The translations under genes were made by a program, and so were the position numbers. 64,000 nt of DNA, from the NCBI GenBank assembly GCA_034434695.1, contig DAOTYY010000113.1:1-64000 (forward strand). Direction: 5' to 3'. Positions 33,591 through 42,384 of this stretch are shown piece by piece (the stretch's first letter is position 1; the number at the start of each line of letters is the position of its first letter). Source of the DNA: DYEC01 sp034434695 (GTDB taxonomy: Bacteria; Chloroflexota; Anaerolineae; Anaerolineales; Anaerolineaceae). A model generated the notes under the pieces. It was not told where the DNA came from. It saw only the letters and a list, made by a program, of their open reading frames with translations, and made no database searches.

Positions 33591-34843
33591 AAACTCGGGT
33601 GCTGATACTTGCTGGTGGTGAAGGAACAAGATTAGGTGTTCTAACCGCAAAACGCACCAAACCCGCGGTGCCGTTTGCTGGAAAATACCGCATTATTGAC
33701 TTTACACTTTCGAACTGTGTTAATTCGCAGCTCTTTGACGTCATGATCGTCGCACAATATCGTCCCCATTCTTTGATCGAGCATATTGGCGCAGGAGGTC
33801 CTTGGGACTTAAACAGGGACTTCACTGGCGGTATACGCATTTACACACCCTATAAATCCCCCGGCTCAAGCTGGTTTGTAGGTACGGCGGATGCAGTGCA
33901 ACAAAACTTCTCCTTCATTAAACGAGGAGACCCGGATTTGATCCTGATTCTTTCGGGTGACCATATTTATAGCATGGATTACTCCGGCATGATTCGATTT
34001 CACATGGAAAAGAATGCCGACCTGACCATGGCAACCATTCAAGTCCCAATTGAAGAAGCTCCTCGCTTCGGAATTGTCGGTACTAATCCAGACCAACGAG
34101 TCATTTCTTTCGTGGAAAAACCCAAGCAACCACCTTCAACCCTGGCAAACATGGGTGTCTATCTATTTAATAAATCCTTTCTTGGTCGAATTCTCTGGGA
34201 AGACCATTTAAGACAAGATTCGTCTCATGATTTCGGGAAAGATATTCTCCCAGCAGTGGTCAGCGCCGGTGAGCGTGTCTATGCCTATCCTTTTACCGGT
34301 TATTGGGTGGATGTTGGCACTGTTCTTTCCTATTGGAAAGCGCACATGGACTTACTTGATCCTGACCCGCCTTTTAACCTTCATAATCGTTCCTGGATCA
34401 TTCACACAAGATCGGAGGAGAGACCACCCGTTAAGATCCATAAAGGTGCGGAGATAGAAAACAGCATGATATGCGATGGATGTGTGATCGAGCGGGGCGC
34501 AAGAGTAATCCGTAGTGTTCTTTCCCCTGGTGTTCATATTCAACAAAACGCTACTGTATATGAATCAATCATATTAACTGATGCGATTATTGAATCAGGC
34601 GCCAAGCTTGAACATGCCATCCTTGATAAACGCGCACGTATTGGTGAACAGGCAATTTTTGGCAAAGTAACCGCAGATCAACCCACGATCACTATGATTG
34701 GAAAAAACTCAGTTGTAGCGCCAAAAATGGTGGTAGAGGCAGGTGCAATGATCGCTACAGATGTAATCCCACCCGATTACCCTGCACAGATTGTAAAATC
34801 CGGCGAATATATACAAACACGGAGATTGCCTTATGAATTATAA
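33587..34843 (+). CDS. glgC: Glucose-1-phosphate adenylyltransferase
   Basis: A 418-aa enzyme making ADP-glucose from glucose-1-phosphate and ATP, the committed step of glycogen synthesis. N-terminal signature: LAGGEGTRLGVLTAKRTKPA. Further landmarks are YRIIDFTLSNCVNS, GTADAVQQN, LSGDHIYSMDY, FVEKPK and YWVDVGT. The C-terminal left-handed beta-helix (about 290-400) carries the allosteric region. The start overlaps the glgA stop as ATGA and the end overlaps malQ by 11 bp. It was likely regulated with the upstream sensor genes. Confidence 0.96.
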   Translation: MKTRVLILAGGEGTRLGVLTAKRTKPAVPFAGKYRIIDFTLSNCVNSQLFDVMIVAQYRPHSLIEHIGAGGPWDLNRDFTGGIRIYTPYKSPGSSWFVGTADAVQQNFSFIKRGDPDLILILSGDHIYSMDYSGMIRFHMEKNADLTMATIQVPIEEAPRFGIVGTNPDQRVISFVEKPKQPPSTLANMGVYLFNKSFLGRILWEDHLRQDSSHDFGKDILPAVVSAGERVYAYPFTGYWVDVGTVLSYWKAHMDLLDPDPPFNLHNRSWIIHTRSEERPPVKIHKGAEIENSMICDGCVIERGARVIRSVLSPGVHIQQNATVYESIILTDAIIESGAKLEHAILDKRARIGEQAIFGKVTADQPTITMIGKNSVVAPKMVVEAGAMIATDVIPPDYPAQIVKSGEYIQTRRLPYEL

Positions 34844-36374
34844 ACGTTCGTCTGGCATCATTTTACATCCTACCAGTCTACCCGGGCCAGACGGAATTGG
34901 CGACCTTGGCCCAGAAGCCTATCGGTGGATAACTTTCCTAAAAGAATCAGGGTGCAGCCTATGGCAAATTCTTCCACTTGGTCCAACAGGATATGGTGAC
35001 TCACCTTATCAATGCTTCTCTGCGTTTGCTGGCAACCCATACCTGATCAGTCCAATTGCATTGGTAGAAGACGGGGTTCTTGATCATGAAGATTTGTTAG
35101 GCAGACCAGCGTTTGCAGATAGTAGTGTAGATTATGGACGCGTGATACCATGGAAGCTATCCTTGCTAACACAGGCTTTTCTAAACTTTCAAAAACGTGC
35201 TCCATCAGAACTGATACAGAAATTTGAGGAGTTTCAATACGACCATAAGTATTGGCTGGACAACTTTGCGTTGTTCATGGCAATCAAAGAAACCCAAGGA
35301 GGGACTGCATGGTGCGACTGGCCCGAGCCGTTGCGTAAACGCGAACCCAACGCCTTAAGGTCCTTCAGGGAACAACATAGAGAGATTGTTCTGCGTCATA
35401 TTTTCTGGCAATTTCTCTTCTTTCGGCAATGGAAAGCATTGCGGTTATTCGCAAATCAAAACAAGATTCAAATCATTGGGGATATACCCATTTTTGTCGC
35501 TTACGACAGCTCCGATGTCTGGGCTAATCGATCTTTATTCTATCTGGACGAAGAGGGTTTGCCAACAGTGGTTGCTGGTGTGCCACCAGACTATTTCTCA
35601 CCCACTGGGCAGCTCTGGGGCAATCCATTATATCACTGGCAAATGCATCAGAAGACAAACTATACATGGTGGCTGCGTCGTTTTCAAGCTACTCTGCAAA
35701 TGGTAGACATTATTCGTCTAGATCACTTTAGAGGTTTTGCCGGTTATTGGGAAATACCAGCCGGCAACCCAACAGCCGAAAAGGGACGCTGGGTGCGTGG
35801 ACCCGGTCATAAATTTCTTGAAACTGTGCGAAATGCACTGGGAGATCTACCGATTATTGCAGAAGACCTCGGTGTCATTACACCAGATGTGGTTAAGCTG
35901 AGAGAGGATTTCGGGCTTCCGGGAATGAAAGTGTTACAATTTGCTTTTTCCACTGATCCGCATGACCCGTTTCTCCCTCATAATTACCCAGTCAATTGTG
36001 TGGCATATACTGGGACGCACGATAATGACACTGCGCGTGGCTGGTATGAGACTGCACCCGAGCGAGAACGAGACTTTTGCCGCCGCTATCTAGCACGTTC
36101 GGGCGAGGATATTTCCTGGGACATGATCCGCGCGGTTTGGAGTTCGGTTGCCAGATTTGCCATTGCACCATTACAGGATTTTCTTGGTTTAGGCAGCGAA
36201 GGTAGAGTGAATTTCCCCAGCAAATCCAGCGGAAACTGGTGCTGGCGCGCTCCGTCTGACTCTTTCAACTCAGCACTGGCTGCACGAATTTATGAATTAA
36301 ACTACCTGTATGGACGCTTATCAAGAAATGATGACAAAAAAGTAACGGATACCATTGAGTATGAATCTCCCTGA
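34833..36374 (+). CDS. malQ: 4-alpha-glucanotransferase (GH77)
   Basis: A 513-aa amylomaltase that transfers maltodextrin segments between glucans. GH77 motifs: SSGIILHPTSLPGPDGIGDLG, GDSPYQCFSAFAGNPYLI, GDIPIFVAYDSSDVWAN, the nucleophile region IIRLDHFRGF, the acid/base IIAEDLGVIT and the stabiliser in YTGTHDNDTARGW. Length is normal. It overlaps glgC by 11 bp and ends the run. A weak hairpin with T-tract lies just after the stop, before the convergent transporter gene. Confidence 0.96.
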   Translation: MNYKRSSGIILHPTSLPGPDGIGDLGPEAYRWITFLKESGCSLWQILPLGPTGYGDSPYQCFSAFAGNPYLISPIALVEDGVLDHEDLLGRPAFADSSVDYGRVIPWKLSLLTQAFLNFQKRAPSELIQKFEEFQYDHKYWLDNFALFMAIKETQGGTAWCDWPEPLRKREPNALRSFREQHREIVLRHIFWQFLFFRQWKALRLFANQNKIQIIGDIPIFVAYDSSDVWANRSLFYLDEEGLPTVVAGVPPDYFSPTGQLWGNPLYHWQMHQKTNYTWWLRRFQATLQMVDIIRLDHFRGFAGYWEIPAGNPTAEKGRWVRGPGHKFLETVRNALGDLPIIAEDLGVITPDVVKLREDFGLPGMKVLQFAFSTDPHDPFLPHNYPVNCVAYTGTHDNDTARGWYETAPERERDFCRRYLARSGEDISWDMIRAVWSSVARFAIAPLQDFLGLGSEGRVNFPSKSSGNWCWRAPSDSFNSALAARIYELNYLYGRLSRNDDKKVTDTIEYESP

Positions 36375-36389
36375 ACGGGGTGCGCCATC

Positions 36390-36410
36390 AGCATCAAATA
36401 TGCTTTTTAT
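36390..36410 (+). terminator. Weak terminator after malQ
   Basis: AGCAT (36390-36394), a CAAAT loop and ATGCT (36400-36404) form a 5-bp stem followed by TTTTTATTTT. It overlaps the stop codon of the convergent transporter gene. The short stem makes it weak. Confidence 0.4.
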
Positions 36411-37350
36411 TTTCTGTGCGGCTCACCAGATATATGCCAACCAGAATGAAACTGCCACCTAGAACCTCCATCAACGTTGGCACCTCATGCAAAAAAATGG
36501 TTGCCAATAACGACGAACCTATAGGCTCACCCAAAAGTGTTACCGATACAAAGGCAGCAGGCAGATAACGTAAAGCCCAGTTAAAAGAAGAGTGACCAAT
36601 AAGTTGTGGAACAATTGCTAGCATCAGCATACAGACATAAGTTAACGCTGAATACCCAGTAGTACGTAGCCCGGATAGAAGGATCACTATCCAAAGAATA
36701 ACTGCTGCCACTCCGTAGACTGCAAAAGTGTAACTAAGCAAGGAAAGAGAAGAGCGCACCCTTCGCCCAATCAGCAAATACCCCGCCGCGCACCAAGCCC
36801 CAACTAACGCCAGAAAATTACCTCGCAAGGCTTCTCCAACGGTTGCATCCTGTGGCAATGAACAGTTAACCTCAGTCAAAGCTCTAGGTAATTCGATGAG
36901 CTGGCAGGACTCACTTGCTCCCACAACAACGCTTCCTGCTAACGCGACTATTAGACCGATTGCCACTCCAAAAGACACTCGCTCCTTTAAAACGAAGGGA
37001 GAAGCCAAAGCCACCCATAATGGTGTTGTCGTCACCAGAACAACCGAGCTGGCAATACTGGTATATTGCAATGAGCTGATCCAGGAAGCAAAGTGTAGCG
37101 CAAGAAAAAGACCCGCCAACAATAACAACAAATATTCCCGTCTGGAAAAGAGTCTTATTTCATTGCGCGCCCGAAACCACGCCATCGGCGACAAAATAAC
37201 CGTTGCAAAGCCCAAGCGGTACGCAGCAATCACGAGTGAAGGAGCTTCTCTCTGGGCAAGTCGAATAAAGAGAGAAGCCATTGAAACAGCCAAGACCCCG
37301 GCAAAAACAACAAAGTAAGGAGAAAACTTAGGCTTTGTAGAATGTTCCAT
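36394..37350 (-). CDS. EamA/DMT-family transporter
   Basis: A 318-aa inner-membrane transporter of the drug/metabolite superfamily with about ten helices and two EamA repeats (RLAQREAPSLVIAAYRLGFA in the first; LPAAFVSVTLLGEPIGSSLLA in the second). The repeat-end motif LLGEPIGS is typical. Substrate cannot be inferred; relatives export amino acids or metabolites. It is convergent with malQ (20 bp apart) and divergent from sodA, whose strong promoter lies in the intergenic region. The ATG lacks an obvious ribosome site. Confidence 0.9.
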   Translation of the reverse strand: MEHSTKPKFSPYFVVFAGVLAVSMASLFIRLAQREAPSLVIAAYRLGFATVILSPMAWFRARNEIRLFSRREYLLLLLAGLFLALHFASWISSLQYTSIASSVVLVTTTPLWVALASPFVLKERVSFGVAIGLIVALAGSVVVGASESCQLIELPRALTEVNCSLPQDATVGEALRGNFLALVGAWCAAGYLLIGRRVRSSLSLLSYTFAVYGVAAVILWIVILLSGLRTTGYSALTYVCMLMLAIVPQLIGHSSFNWALRYLPAAFVSVTLLGEPIGSSLLATIFLHEVPTLMEVLGGSFILVGIYLVSRTENKKHI

Positions 37351-37360
37351 AAAGGTTTGC

Positions 37361-37389
37361 TTGACAGATCGAGATTTAATAAATACAAT
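37361..37389 (+). promoter_or_regulatory. Strong sigma-70 promoter for sodA
   Basis: A consensus TTGACA (37361-37366), an optimal 17-bp spacer and TACAAT (37384-37389) stand 76 bp before the sodA ATG. A second TATAAT-like box (GTATAAT) occurs about 20 bp further on. This is the closest match to the consensus in the window. Confidence 0.75.
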
Positions 37390-37464
37390 TTAGATAATAT
37401 TAGTATAATTTCGATTTCTCTTGCAAATTTTGATTTTCAATTGTAAACTATAAGGAGGCAAATT

Positions 37465-38073
37465 ATGGCATTCACACTACCACCACTCCCCTATGCATAT
37501 GATGCATTAGAGGCAGCTATTGATGCAAAAACAGTAGAAATTCATTATACCAAGCATCATCAGACGTACCTTAACAATCTTAACAGCGCTTTGGAAAAGT
37601 TCCCGCATTTCTTTGAGAAGTCTATCGAGGATATTCTACGAGACCTCAATCAAATACCCGAAGAAATTCGCACTACAGTTCGCAACAATGGCGGCGGCTA
37701 TTACAATCACAACATTTATTGGGCTATCATGCAACCTGCTCCAGCAGGTGAACCGCAGGGAAAACTAGCAGAAGCGCTTGAAAAACATTTCGGTAGTTTT
37801 ACCAACTTCAAAGCTGAACTGGAAAAAGCCGGTATGGCACGCTTCGGAAGCGGTTGGGCATGGTTAAGCAAAAAACCAGACGGCGGTTTGGTTATCCATT
37901 CTACCCCTAATCAGGATACACCACTGTCAGAGGGATTGTATCCGATACTTGGTGTAGATGTTTGGGAACACGCTTACTACTTGCGGTATCAAAATCGCCG
38001 CGCAGAATATCTGACCAATTGGTGGAATGTAGTCAACTGGAAGGAGGTTGAGCGGCGATTTATCGAAACATAA
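37465..38073 (+). CDS. sodA: Superoxide dismutase, Mn type of the Fe/Mn family
   Basis: A 202-aa cytoplasmic enzyme converting superoxide to peroxide and oxygen. Metal ligands are H27 (VEIHYTKHH), the His of YYNHNIYW, and Asp and His of DVWEHAYY. The outer-sphere glutamine appears in the C-terminal domain (NQDTPL), the position characteristic of Mn-SOD, rather than in the N-terminal domain as in Fe-SOD; GSGWAWL also fits. Cambialistic use of iron cannot be excluded. TAAGGAGG lies before the ATG. A ferredoxin gene follows 28 bp downstream and probably shares the transcript. Confidence 0.95.
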   Translation: MAFTLPPLPYAYDALEAAIDAKTVEIHYTKHHQTYLNNLNSALEKFPHFFEKSIEDILRDLNQIPEEIRTTVRNNGGGYYNHNIYWAIMQPAPAGEPQGKLAEALEKHFGSFTNFKAELEKAGMARFGSGWAWLSKKPDGGLVIHSTPNQDTPLSEGLYPILGVDVWEHAYYLRYQNRRAEYLTNWWNVVNWKEVERRFIET

Positions 38074-38101
38074 TCAACTTAATTTAGTTTAGGAGGAAGA
38101 T

Positions 38102-38512
38102 ATGACCCACGTTATCACCAGTCTTTGTTTACGTGACGGCGGCTGTATGACAGTATGCCCAGTCGAGTGCATCGTACCAGGAAAACCAATTGATCAGTAT
38201 CCATGGTACTACATCGATCCAGACACCTGCATTGATTGTGGCGCTTGTGTAGCAGAGTGCCCATTTGAAGCTATCTTCCCTGAAGACGAGGTGCCCAGTG
38301 CATACAAAGCAAAAGGCGGTGAACGTCTTTCGATGCCTGTCGGCACTCCTGGTTTTACAGAAGTTTACGATGGAAAGAACCACAATGGCGAGCCTGTTCA
38401 TCTGGAAGCTACCCGCACTCTGCAGGCTGGTGAAGTGGTCGATCTCACCCCCGATATTGCCGCAAATGCTGCGTTTTTCAAGGATGGTCCAGGTTATGAC
38501 GCCTTGAAGTAG
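38102..38512 (+). CDS. 4Fe-4S / 7Fe-type ferredoxin
   Basis: A 136-aa electron carrier. The C-terminal half of the cluster region has the classic CIDCGACVAECPFEA motif for one 4Fe-4S cluster. Upstream, C9, C15, C19 (CMTVCP) and C23 supply a second, less canonical site suitable for a 3Fe or 4Fe cluster. A roughly 75-residue extension without cysteines follows. It is preceded by TAGGAGG and followed by a strong terminator. The pairing with superoxide dismutase suggests a role in oxidative-stress electron transfer, which is inference. Confidence 0.9.
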   Translation: MTHVITSLCLRDGGCMTVCPVECIVPGKPIDQYPWYYIDPDTCIDCGACVAECPFEAIFPEDEVPSAYKAKGGERLSMPVGTPGFTEVYDGKNHNGEPVHLEATRTLQAGEVVDLTPDIAANAAFFKDGPGYDALK

Positions 38513-38535
38513 ATGATGATGAAAAACAGGCTGGC

Positions 38536-38572
38536 ATAGAGGAAGTCTCTTGACTTCCTCTATTTTGTTATT
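38536..38572 (+). terminator. Rho-independent terminator of sodA-ferredoxin
   Basis: ATAGAGGAAGTC (38536-38547), a TCTT loop and GACTTCCTCTAT (38552-38563) form a perfect 12-bp stem followed by TTTGTTATT. It separates the ferredoxin gene from the next one. Confidence 0.85.
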
Positions 38573-38595
38573 AGATATTAAGATGAGGTTTGAAA

Positions 38596-40053
38596 ATGAA
38601 TGTTGTAGGTTTTCGGATAGAACGAGATTCATTAGGAGAAGTCCAAGTGCCAGCGAGGGCGCTTTATGGCGCTCAAACCCAGCGGGCAGTGGAGAATTTT
38701 CCTGTTTCTGGCTTACGCCCGTGGCGCGCTTTCATCTGGTCAGTCGCAGTGATTAAACGTGCTGCAGCAGAAGTTAATCGAGACCTGAGTCTGCTCGACA
38801 AAAACATTGCCGGGGCAATCATTCAAGCTGCTAGTGAAGTTATGCGTGGCGATTGGGATGATCAATTTGTTGTTGACCCATTTCAGGCAGGAGCAGGCAC
38901 CAGCCACAATATGAACGCCAATGAGGTCATTGCAAATCGAGCAACGCAATTGCTGGGCGGACAGTTAGGTGAGTATCGCGTACACCCGAATGATCATGTC
39001 AATATGTCACAATCTACCAATGACGTTATTCCAACTGCAATTCGCCTTGGTTGTTTATGGCGCTTGGATGAACTGCTCTCTGTCATTCGTGACTTGACTG
39101 AAGCTCTGGACCAAAAAGCACACGAATTTGACAATGTTGTTAAGTCAGGCCGCACGCACCTTCAGGATGCAGTGCCTATCCGGCTCGGACAAGAATTTGG
39201 CGCCTATGCCGTTGCAGTCAAGCGCGATGGTGAGCGTATTCAACGCGCCGCCGAAGGATTGCGCCGGCTAGGGATTGGCGGAACGGCGGTAGGGACTGGT
39301 TTGAATGCTCATCCCCAATATCACGTGCGTATGGTAGAGCGCCTGTCAAAGATCACCAATCTGACGCTTTATACCTCAAATAATCTTTTTGAGTGTATGC
39401 AATCCATGGCAGATGCAGCAGATTTCTCCGCTTCATTACGCACTCTGGCAATCACCCTTACACGCATCGCAAATGACATTCGCTTGCTGGCTTCCGGTCC
39501 ATCCACAGGGTTAGATGAGATTCGTCTGCCTCCTGTTCAACCCGGCTCAAGCATCATGCCCGGCAAAGTTAACCCTGTCATGGCTGAGATGCTTAATATG
39601 GCCATGTATCACATTATGGGATGTGATACGACAATTGCATTAGCGGCTCAGGCGGGACAACTAGAGCTTAATGTAATGATGCCGATTATCGCTCATAACC
39701 TCTTTGAAAGTATGCAGATTGCCATTGGATCAATTAGGGCATTTACAAATCATTGTGTATGCGGCATTACAGCAAACCGAGCCAAAGCCGAAGGATGGCT
39801 GGAGCGTAATGCAATCATCATCACCGCCCTAAACCCTCTGATCGGGTATACAGCCGGCGCAGAACTGGTCAGGCAGGCTTTAGAAACCAACCAGTCCATT
39901 TTGGAATTGGCCCGCCAAAAAGCTCTACATGGTGAACTGAAACATCGAGACAGCCAAAAAACCGTCACAGTTCAGGAAATTGAAAATGCTGTCAAAGACT
40001 TAAGAAAACTAACCGACGGCGGAATTCTCACCAGCAATATTCTGGGAGGCTAA
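38596..40053 (+). CDS. Aspartate ammonia-lyase / class II fumarase family enzyme
   Basis: A 485-aa lyase that removes ammonia from aspartate or water from malate, giving fumarate. Signature GSSIMPGKVNP is intact; the residues after it (VMAEMLNMA) and the DFSASLRTLAITLTRIANDI block resemble aspartases more than fumarases (which usually read VNPTQCE). Other motifs are GAGTSHNMNANEVIANRA, SQSTNDVIPTAIR and GRTHLQDAVPI. ATG 38596 has GAGGT 6-7 nt upstream; the TTG at 38590 is unlikely. It overlaps the convergent polyphosphate glucokinase by 45 bp. Aspartase is favoured (aspA) but not certain. Confidence 0.88.
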   Translation: MNVVGFRIERDSLGEVQVPARALYGAQTQRAVENFPVSGLRPWRAFIWSVAVIKRAAAEVNRDLSLLDKNIAGAIIQAASEVMRGDWDDQFVVDPFQAGAGTSHNMNANEVIANRATQLLGGQLGEYRVHPNDHVNMSQSTNDVIPTAIRLGCLWRLDELLSVIRDLTEALDQKAHEFDNVVKSGRTHLQDAVPIRLGQEFGAYAVAVKRDGERIQRAAEGLRRLGIGGTAVGTGLNAHPQYHVRMVERLSKITNLTLYTSNNLFECMQSMADAADFSASLRTLAITLTRIANDIRLLASGPSTGLDEIRLPPVQPGSSIMPGKVNPVMAEMLNMAMYHIMGCDTTIALAAQAGQLELNVMMPIIAHNLFESMQIAIGSIRAFTNHCVCGITANRAKAEGWLERNAIIITALNPLIGYTAGAELVRQALETNQSILELARQKALHGELKHRDSQKTVTVQEIENAVKDLRKLTDGGILTSNILGG

Positions 40054-40791
40054 ACTACACTGTCCAGCATAATAAGCTGCCCCGATAACGCCAGCATGAT
40101 TCAGAAAGTGGGCTGTTATTAACTTTGCACGCGTACTCAAATAAGGGAAAAACTTCGCTGAATCTTTGCTAATTCCCCCACCAATAATGATTACATCAGG
40201 GGAAATCAATTTCTCCATTTCACTTAAATATTCCTGTAATCTTTTCGCATATTGCTTGTACGACAACTTTTTCATAACGCGAACCGCAGCAGAGGCTCTC
40301 TTTTCCGCATCTTTCCCGCGGATAATCAGATGACCAAACTCGGTATTGGGCAACAAAACACCATTTGTAAAAATTGCCGACCCAATCCCGGTGCCAAGGG
40401 TCAACACCAAAACAACACCTTTCTGGTACTCCCGCCCGCTTCCAAAATTCATCTCCGCTAAACCAGCAGCATCCGCATCATTTAGCGCATAAACTGGGCA
40501 CCCCGTCACTTCATGTAAATATGTTTCCCCGTTAATTCCAATCCAGCCCGAATCAATATTTGCAGCAGTGTGAATCACTCCCGAAATCACCACTGACGGG
40601 AAGCCGACCCCCACAGGGCCAGTCCAACCGTGCATTTTGAGAAGGTCATTGATAACCTTCGCCACCTCTTCCGGCTTTGCACCAGGTGGTGTTGGCAAAC
40701 GCTTGCGTTCGGTAATCAATTTCCCACTGACAACATCCACGATAGCTCCTTTTATTCCTGATCCACCCACATCAATTCCAAAGACATGCAT
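40009..40791 (-). CDS. ppgK: Polyphosphate glucokinase (ROK family)
   Basis: A 260-aa sugar kinase that phosphorylates glucose with polyphosphate (and often ATP). The N-terminal phosphate loop FGIDVGGSGIKGAIVD, the catalytic-Asp region YALNDADAAGLAEM, TLGTGIGSAIF and the PpgK-type PNTEFGHLIIRGKDAE are present, with VIIIGGGISKDS at the second lobe. A GGAGGT site precedes the ATG. Its last 45 bp overlap the aspartase gene tail to tail. It may feed glucose-6-phosphate to the glycogen genes at 32127-36374. Confidence 0.93.
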   Translation of the reverse strand: MHVFGIDVGGSGIKGAIVDVVSGKLITERKRLPTPPGAKPEEVAKVINDLLKMHGWTGPVGVGFPSVVISGVIHTAANIDSGWIGINGETYLHEVTGCPVYALNDADAAGLAEMNFGSGREYQKGVVLVLTLGTGIGSAIFTNGVLLPNTEFGHLIIRGKDAEKRASAAVRVMKKLSYKQYAKRLQEYLSEMEKLISPDVIIIGGGISKDSAKFFPYLSTRAKLITAHFLNHAGVIGAAYYAGQCSLASQNIAGENSAVG

Positions 40792-40822
40792 AACGAACCT
40801 CCATAAAAATAAGACAAATCAT

Positions 40823-41953
40823 TCACTGGCAGGCATTTGCCAGATGTTCTTCATATGTAACTGCAAAACTGTGTCTCCCAGAACCATCACAACTTGCCCG
40901 AAAATAATAGTAGCGAGGTTCATTCTGCGGGTTAGCGACAGCCTGCAAAGCTGATAGCGAGGGATTGCAGATTGGACCAGGCGGCAAACCCGGGTACAAA
41001 TAAGTATTATAGGGAGATTGAACCTGTAACTGATTTGCACTCAGCGGATTTGTCCACCAGGTTTTTTTGTCGTGATTATATCCCAACGCATACTGCACCG
41101 TAGGATCGCTTTGCAACGGCATTCCGGCATTCAAACGGTTGATGAAAACAGCAGCAATGACAGGCTGCTCTTCTGAAACAACCGCTTCTCGTTGCACAAT
41201 GGAAGCCAGAGTCACCGCCTGTTTCAAGGTTAAACCTTGTTGCTCAAAAGCCAGTCGCATCTCTGGAGTTACCTTGGCATCAAAGTTGCTCAAAAATAAC
41301 TCGAGCAATGCTTCAGCAGTGATATCCCGCCGCACCTGATACACATCTGGCAACAAAAATCCCTCCAAAGATACAAGCTCTGACCAATCGGTTAATCCAC
41401 TCGGCAGGTTGAAGAGGTTGGGAGTTTTGCATAACCGTAAGAACTCATCCTCGGATATAGACAACCCCGATGTTGGCAGGGAAGCTGAAATCTCCTCCAG
41501 CCGCCAGCCGGGCAAAATCACAAACGGCACTTCCAACGACATCGGATTGTACAAGGCATGCGCAATTTCAATCATATTGGATGATGCGCTTAACTTGTAA
41601 TCTCCAGCCTGAAGACGAGTATCTAAACCAGCATACAGGAGATAAGTCTCAAACAACCTGGCATCCGTGATAAAACCTTCCTGTGCCAGTCTTTGAGCTA
41701 TTATGCTGGCAGTCTCACCCTGTTGAACTTTAAAGGAGCGCGGCTGCCAGCTTGAGTCCAAAGGCTGTGTCATCCTTGACCAGTTCCAAACCAGCCGGGC
41801 AGAGTAAGAGAGACGCTTAAAAAACGGCAAGCTTGGATCAGCGGGACCAAATTCACGCTCAGCCTGCCGTTCTAAATTTAAAACTGCCCAAACAGCGCCC
41901 AAAGCACCAATACAGAGCAATAGAAAAAACACGATGACTAACAATCTGGACAT
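40823..41953 (-). CDS. mltG: Endolytic murein transglycosylase MltG
   Basis: A 376-aa membrane-anchored lytic transglycosylase that cuts nascent glycan strands and ends their growth. It has an N-terminal helix (LLVIVFFLLLCIGALGAVW) and a LysM-like region (FKVQQGETASIIAQRL). The YceG/MltG catalytic core holds the likely catalytic Glu in IVQREAVVSEEQPVIAAVF, then NAGMPLQSDPTVQYALG and the C-terminal YNTYLYPGLPPGPICNP. It lies 5 bp after ruvX in the same orientation, a common bacterial pairing. Confidence 0.95.
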   Translation of the reverse strand: MSRLLVIVFFLLLCIGALGAVWAVLNLERQAEREFGPADPSLPFFKRLSYSARLVWNWSRMTQPLDSSWQPRSFKVQQGETASIIAQRLAQEGFITDARLFETYLLYAGLDTRLQAGDYKLSASSNMIEIAHALYNPMSLEVPFVILPGWRLEEISASLPTSGLSISEDEFLRLCKTPNLFNLPSGLTDWSELVSLEGFLLPDVYQVRRDITAEALLELFLSNFDAKVTPEMRLAFEQQGLTLKQAVTLASIVQREAVVSEEQPVIAAVFINRLNAGMPLQSDPTVQYALGYNHDKKTWWTNPLSANQLQVQSPYNTYLYPGLPPGPICNPSLSALQAVANPQNEPRYYYFRASCDGSGRHSFAVTYEEHLANACQ

Positions 41954-41958
41954 AAATG

Positions 41959-42384
41959 TCAGATCCTCGCAGATTGAGCATCCAGAAAATCCTGCAAAAT
42001 CACTGTGGCAGCGAGCGCATCCAGCTTTGAGCGATTCTTTCGTCGGACACTGCCCATTCTTGTCAGCATCTCACTAGCTTTCAAAGTACTGCCACTTTCA
42101 TCCCACAGAACAACTGGTATATTTGTCTGAGAACGAATCGCCTCTGCCAGCCGGGATGCTTTCCGAGATGCTGGGCCAACGTTTCCATCGCTATCCAGCG
42201 GCTGTCCAACCACAATCAAAACAACCTCGTTTGTACTGGCTAATTGAGCAATTGTAGCTGCATCCACCAGCCTAGCAACATGCTGAATAACCGTTAATGG
42301 GTTAGCAATTGTCCCGCTGGGATCGCTGACTGCAATTCCCAAGCGCTTTTCGCCCGGGTCAACCGCCATCACGCGCCCTTTCAT
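41959..42384 (-). CDS. ruvX: RuvX/YqgF pre-16S rRNA nuclease family
   Basis: A 141-aa RNase-H-fold nuclease, historically called a putative Holliday-junction resolvase and shown in E. coli to mature the 16S rRNA 5' end. Conserved residues: MAVDPGEKRLGIAVSD with the catalytic Asp, IVVGQPLDSDGNVG, VLWDESGSTLKA and the terminal KLDALAATVILQDFL. The start overlaps the stop of the baseplate-J-like gene as ATGA. Confidence 0.94.
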   Translation of the reverse strand: MKGRVMAVDPGEKRLGIAVSDPSGTIANPLTVIQHVARLVDAATIAQLASTNEVVLIVVGQPLDSDGNVGPASRKASRLAEAIRSQTNIPVVLWDESGSTLKASEMLTRMGSVRRKNRSKLDALAATVILQDFLDAQSARI

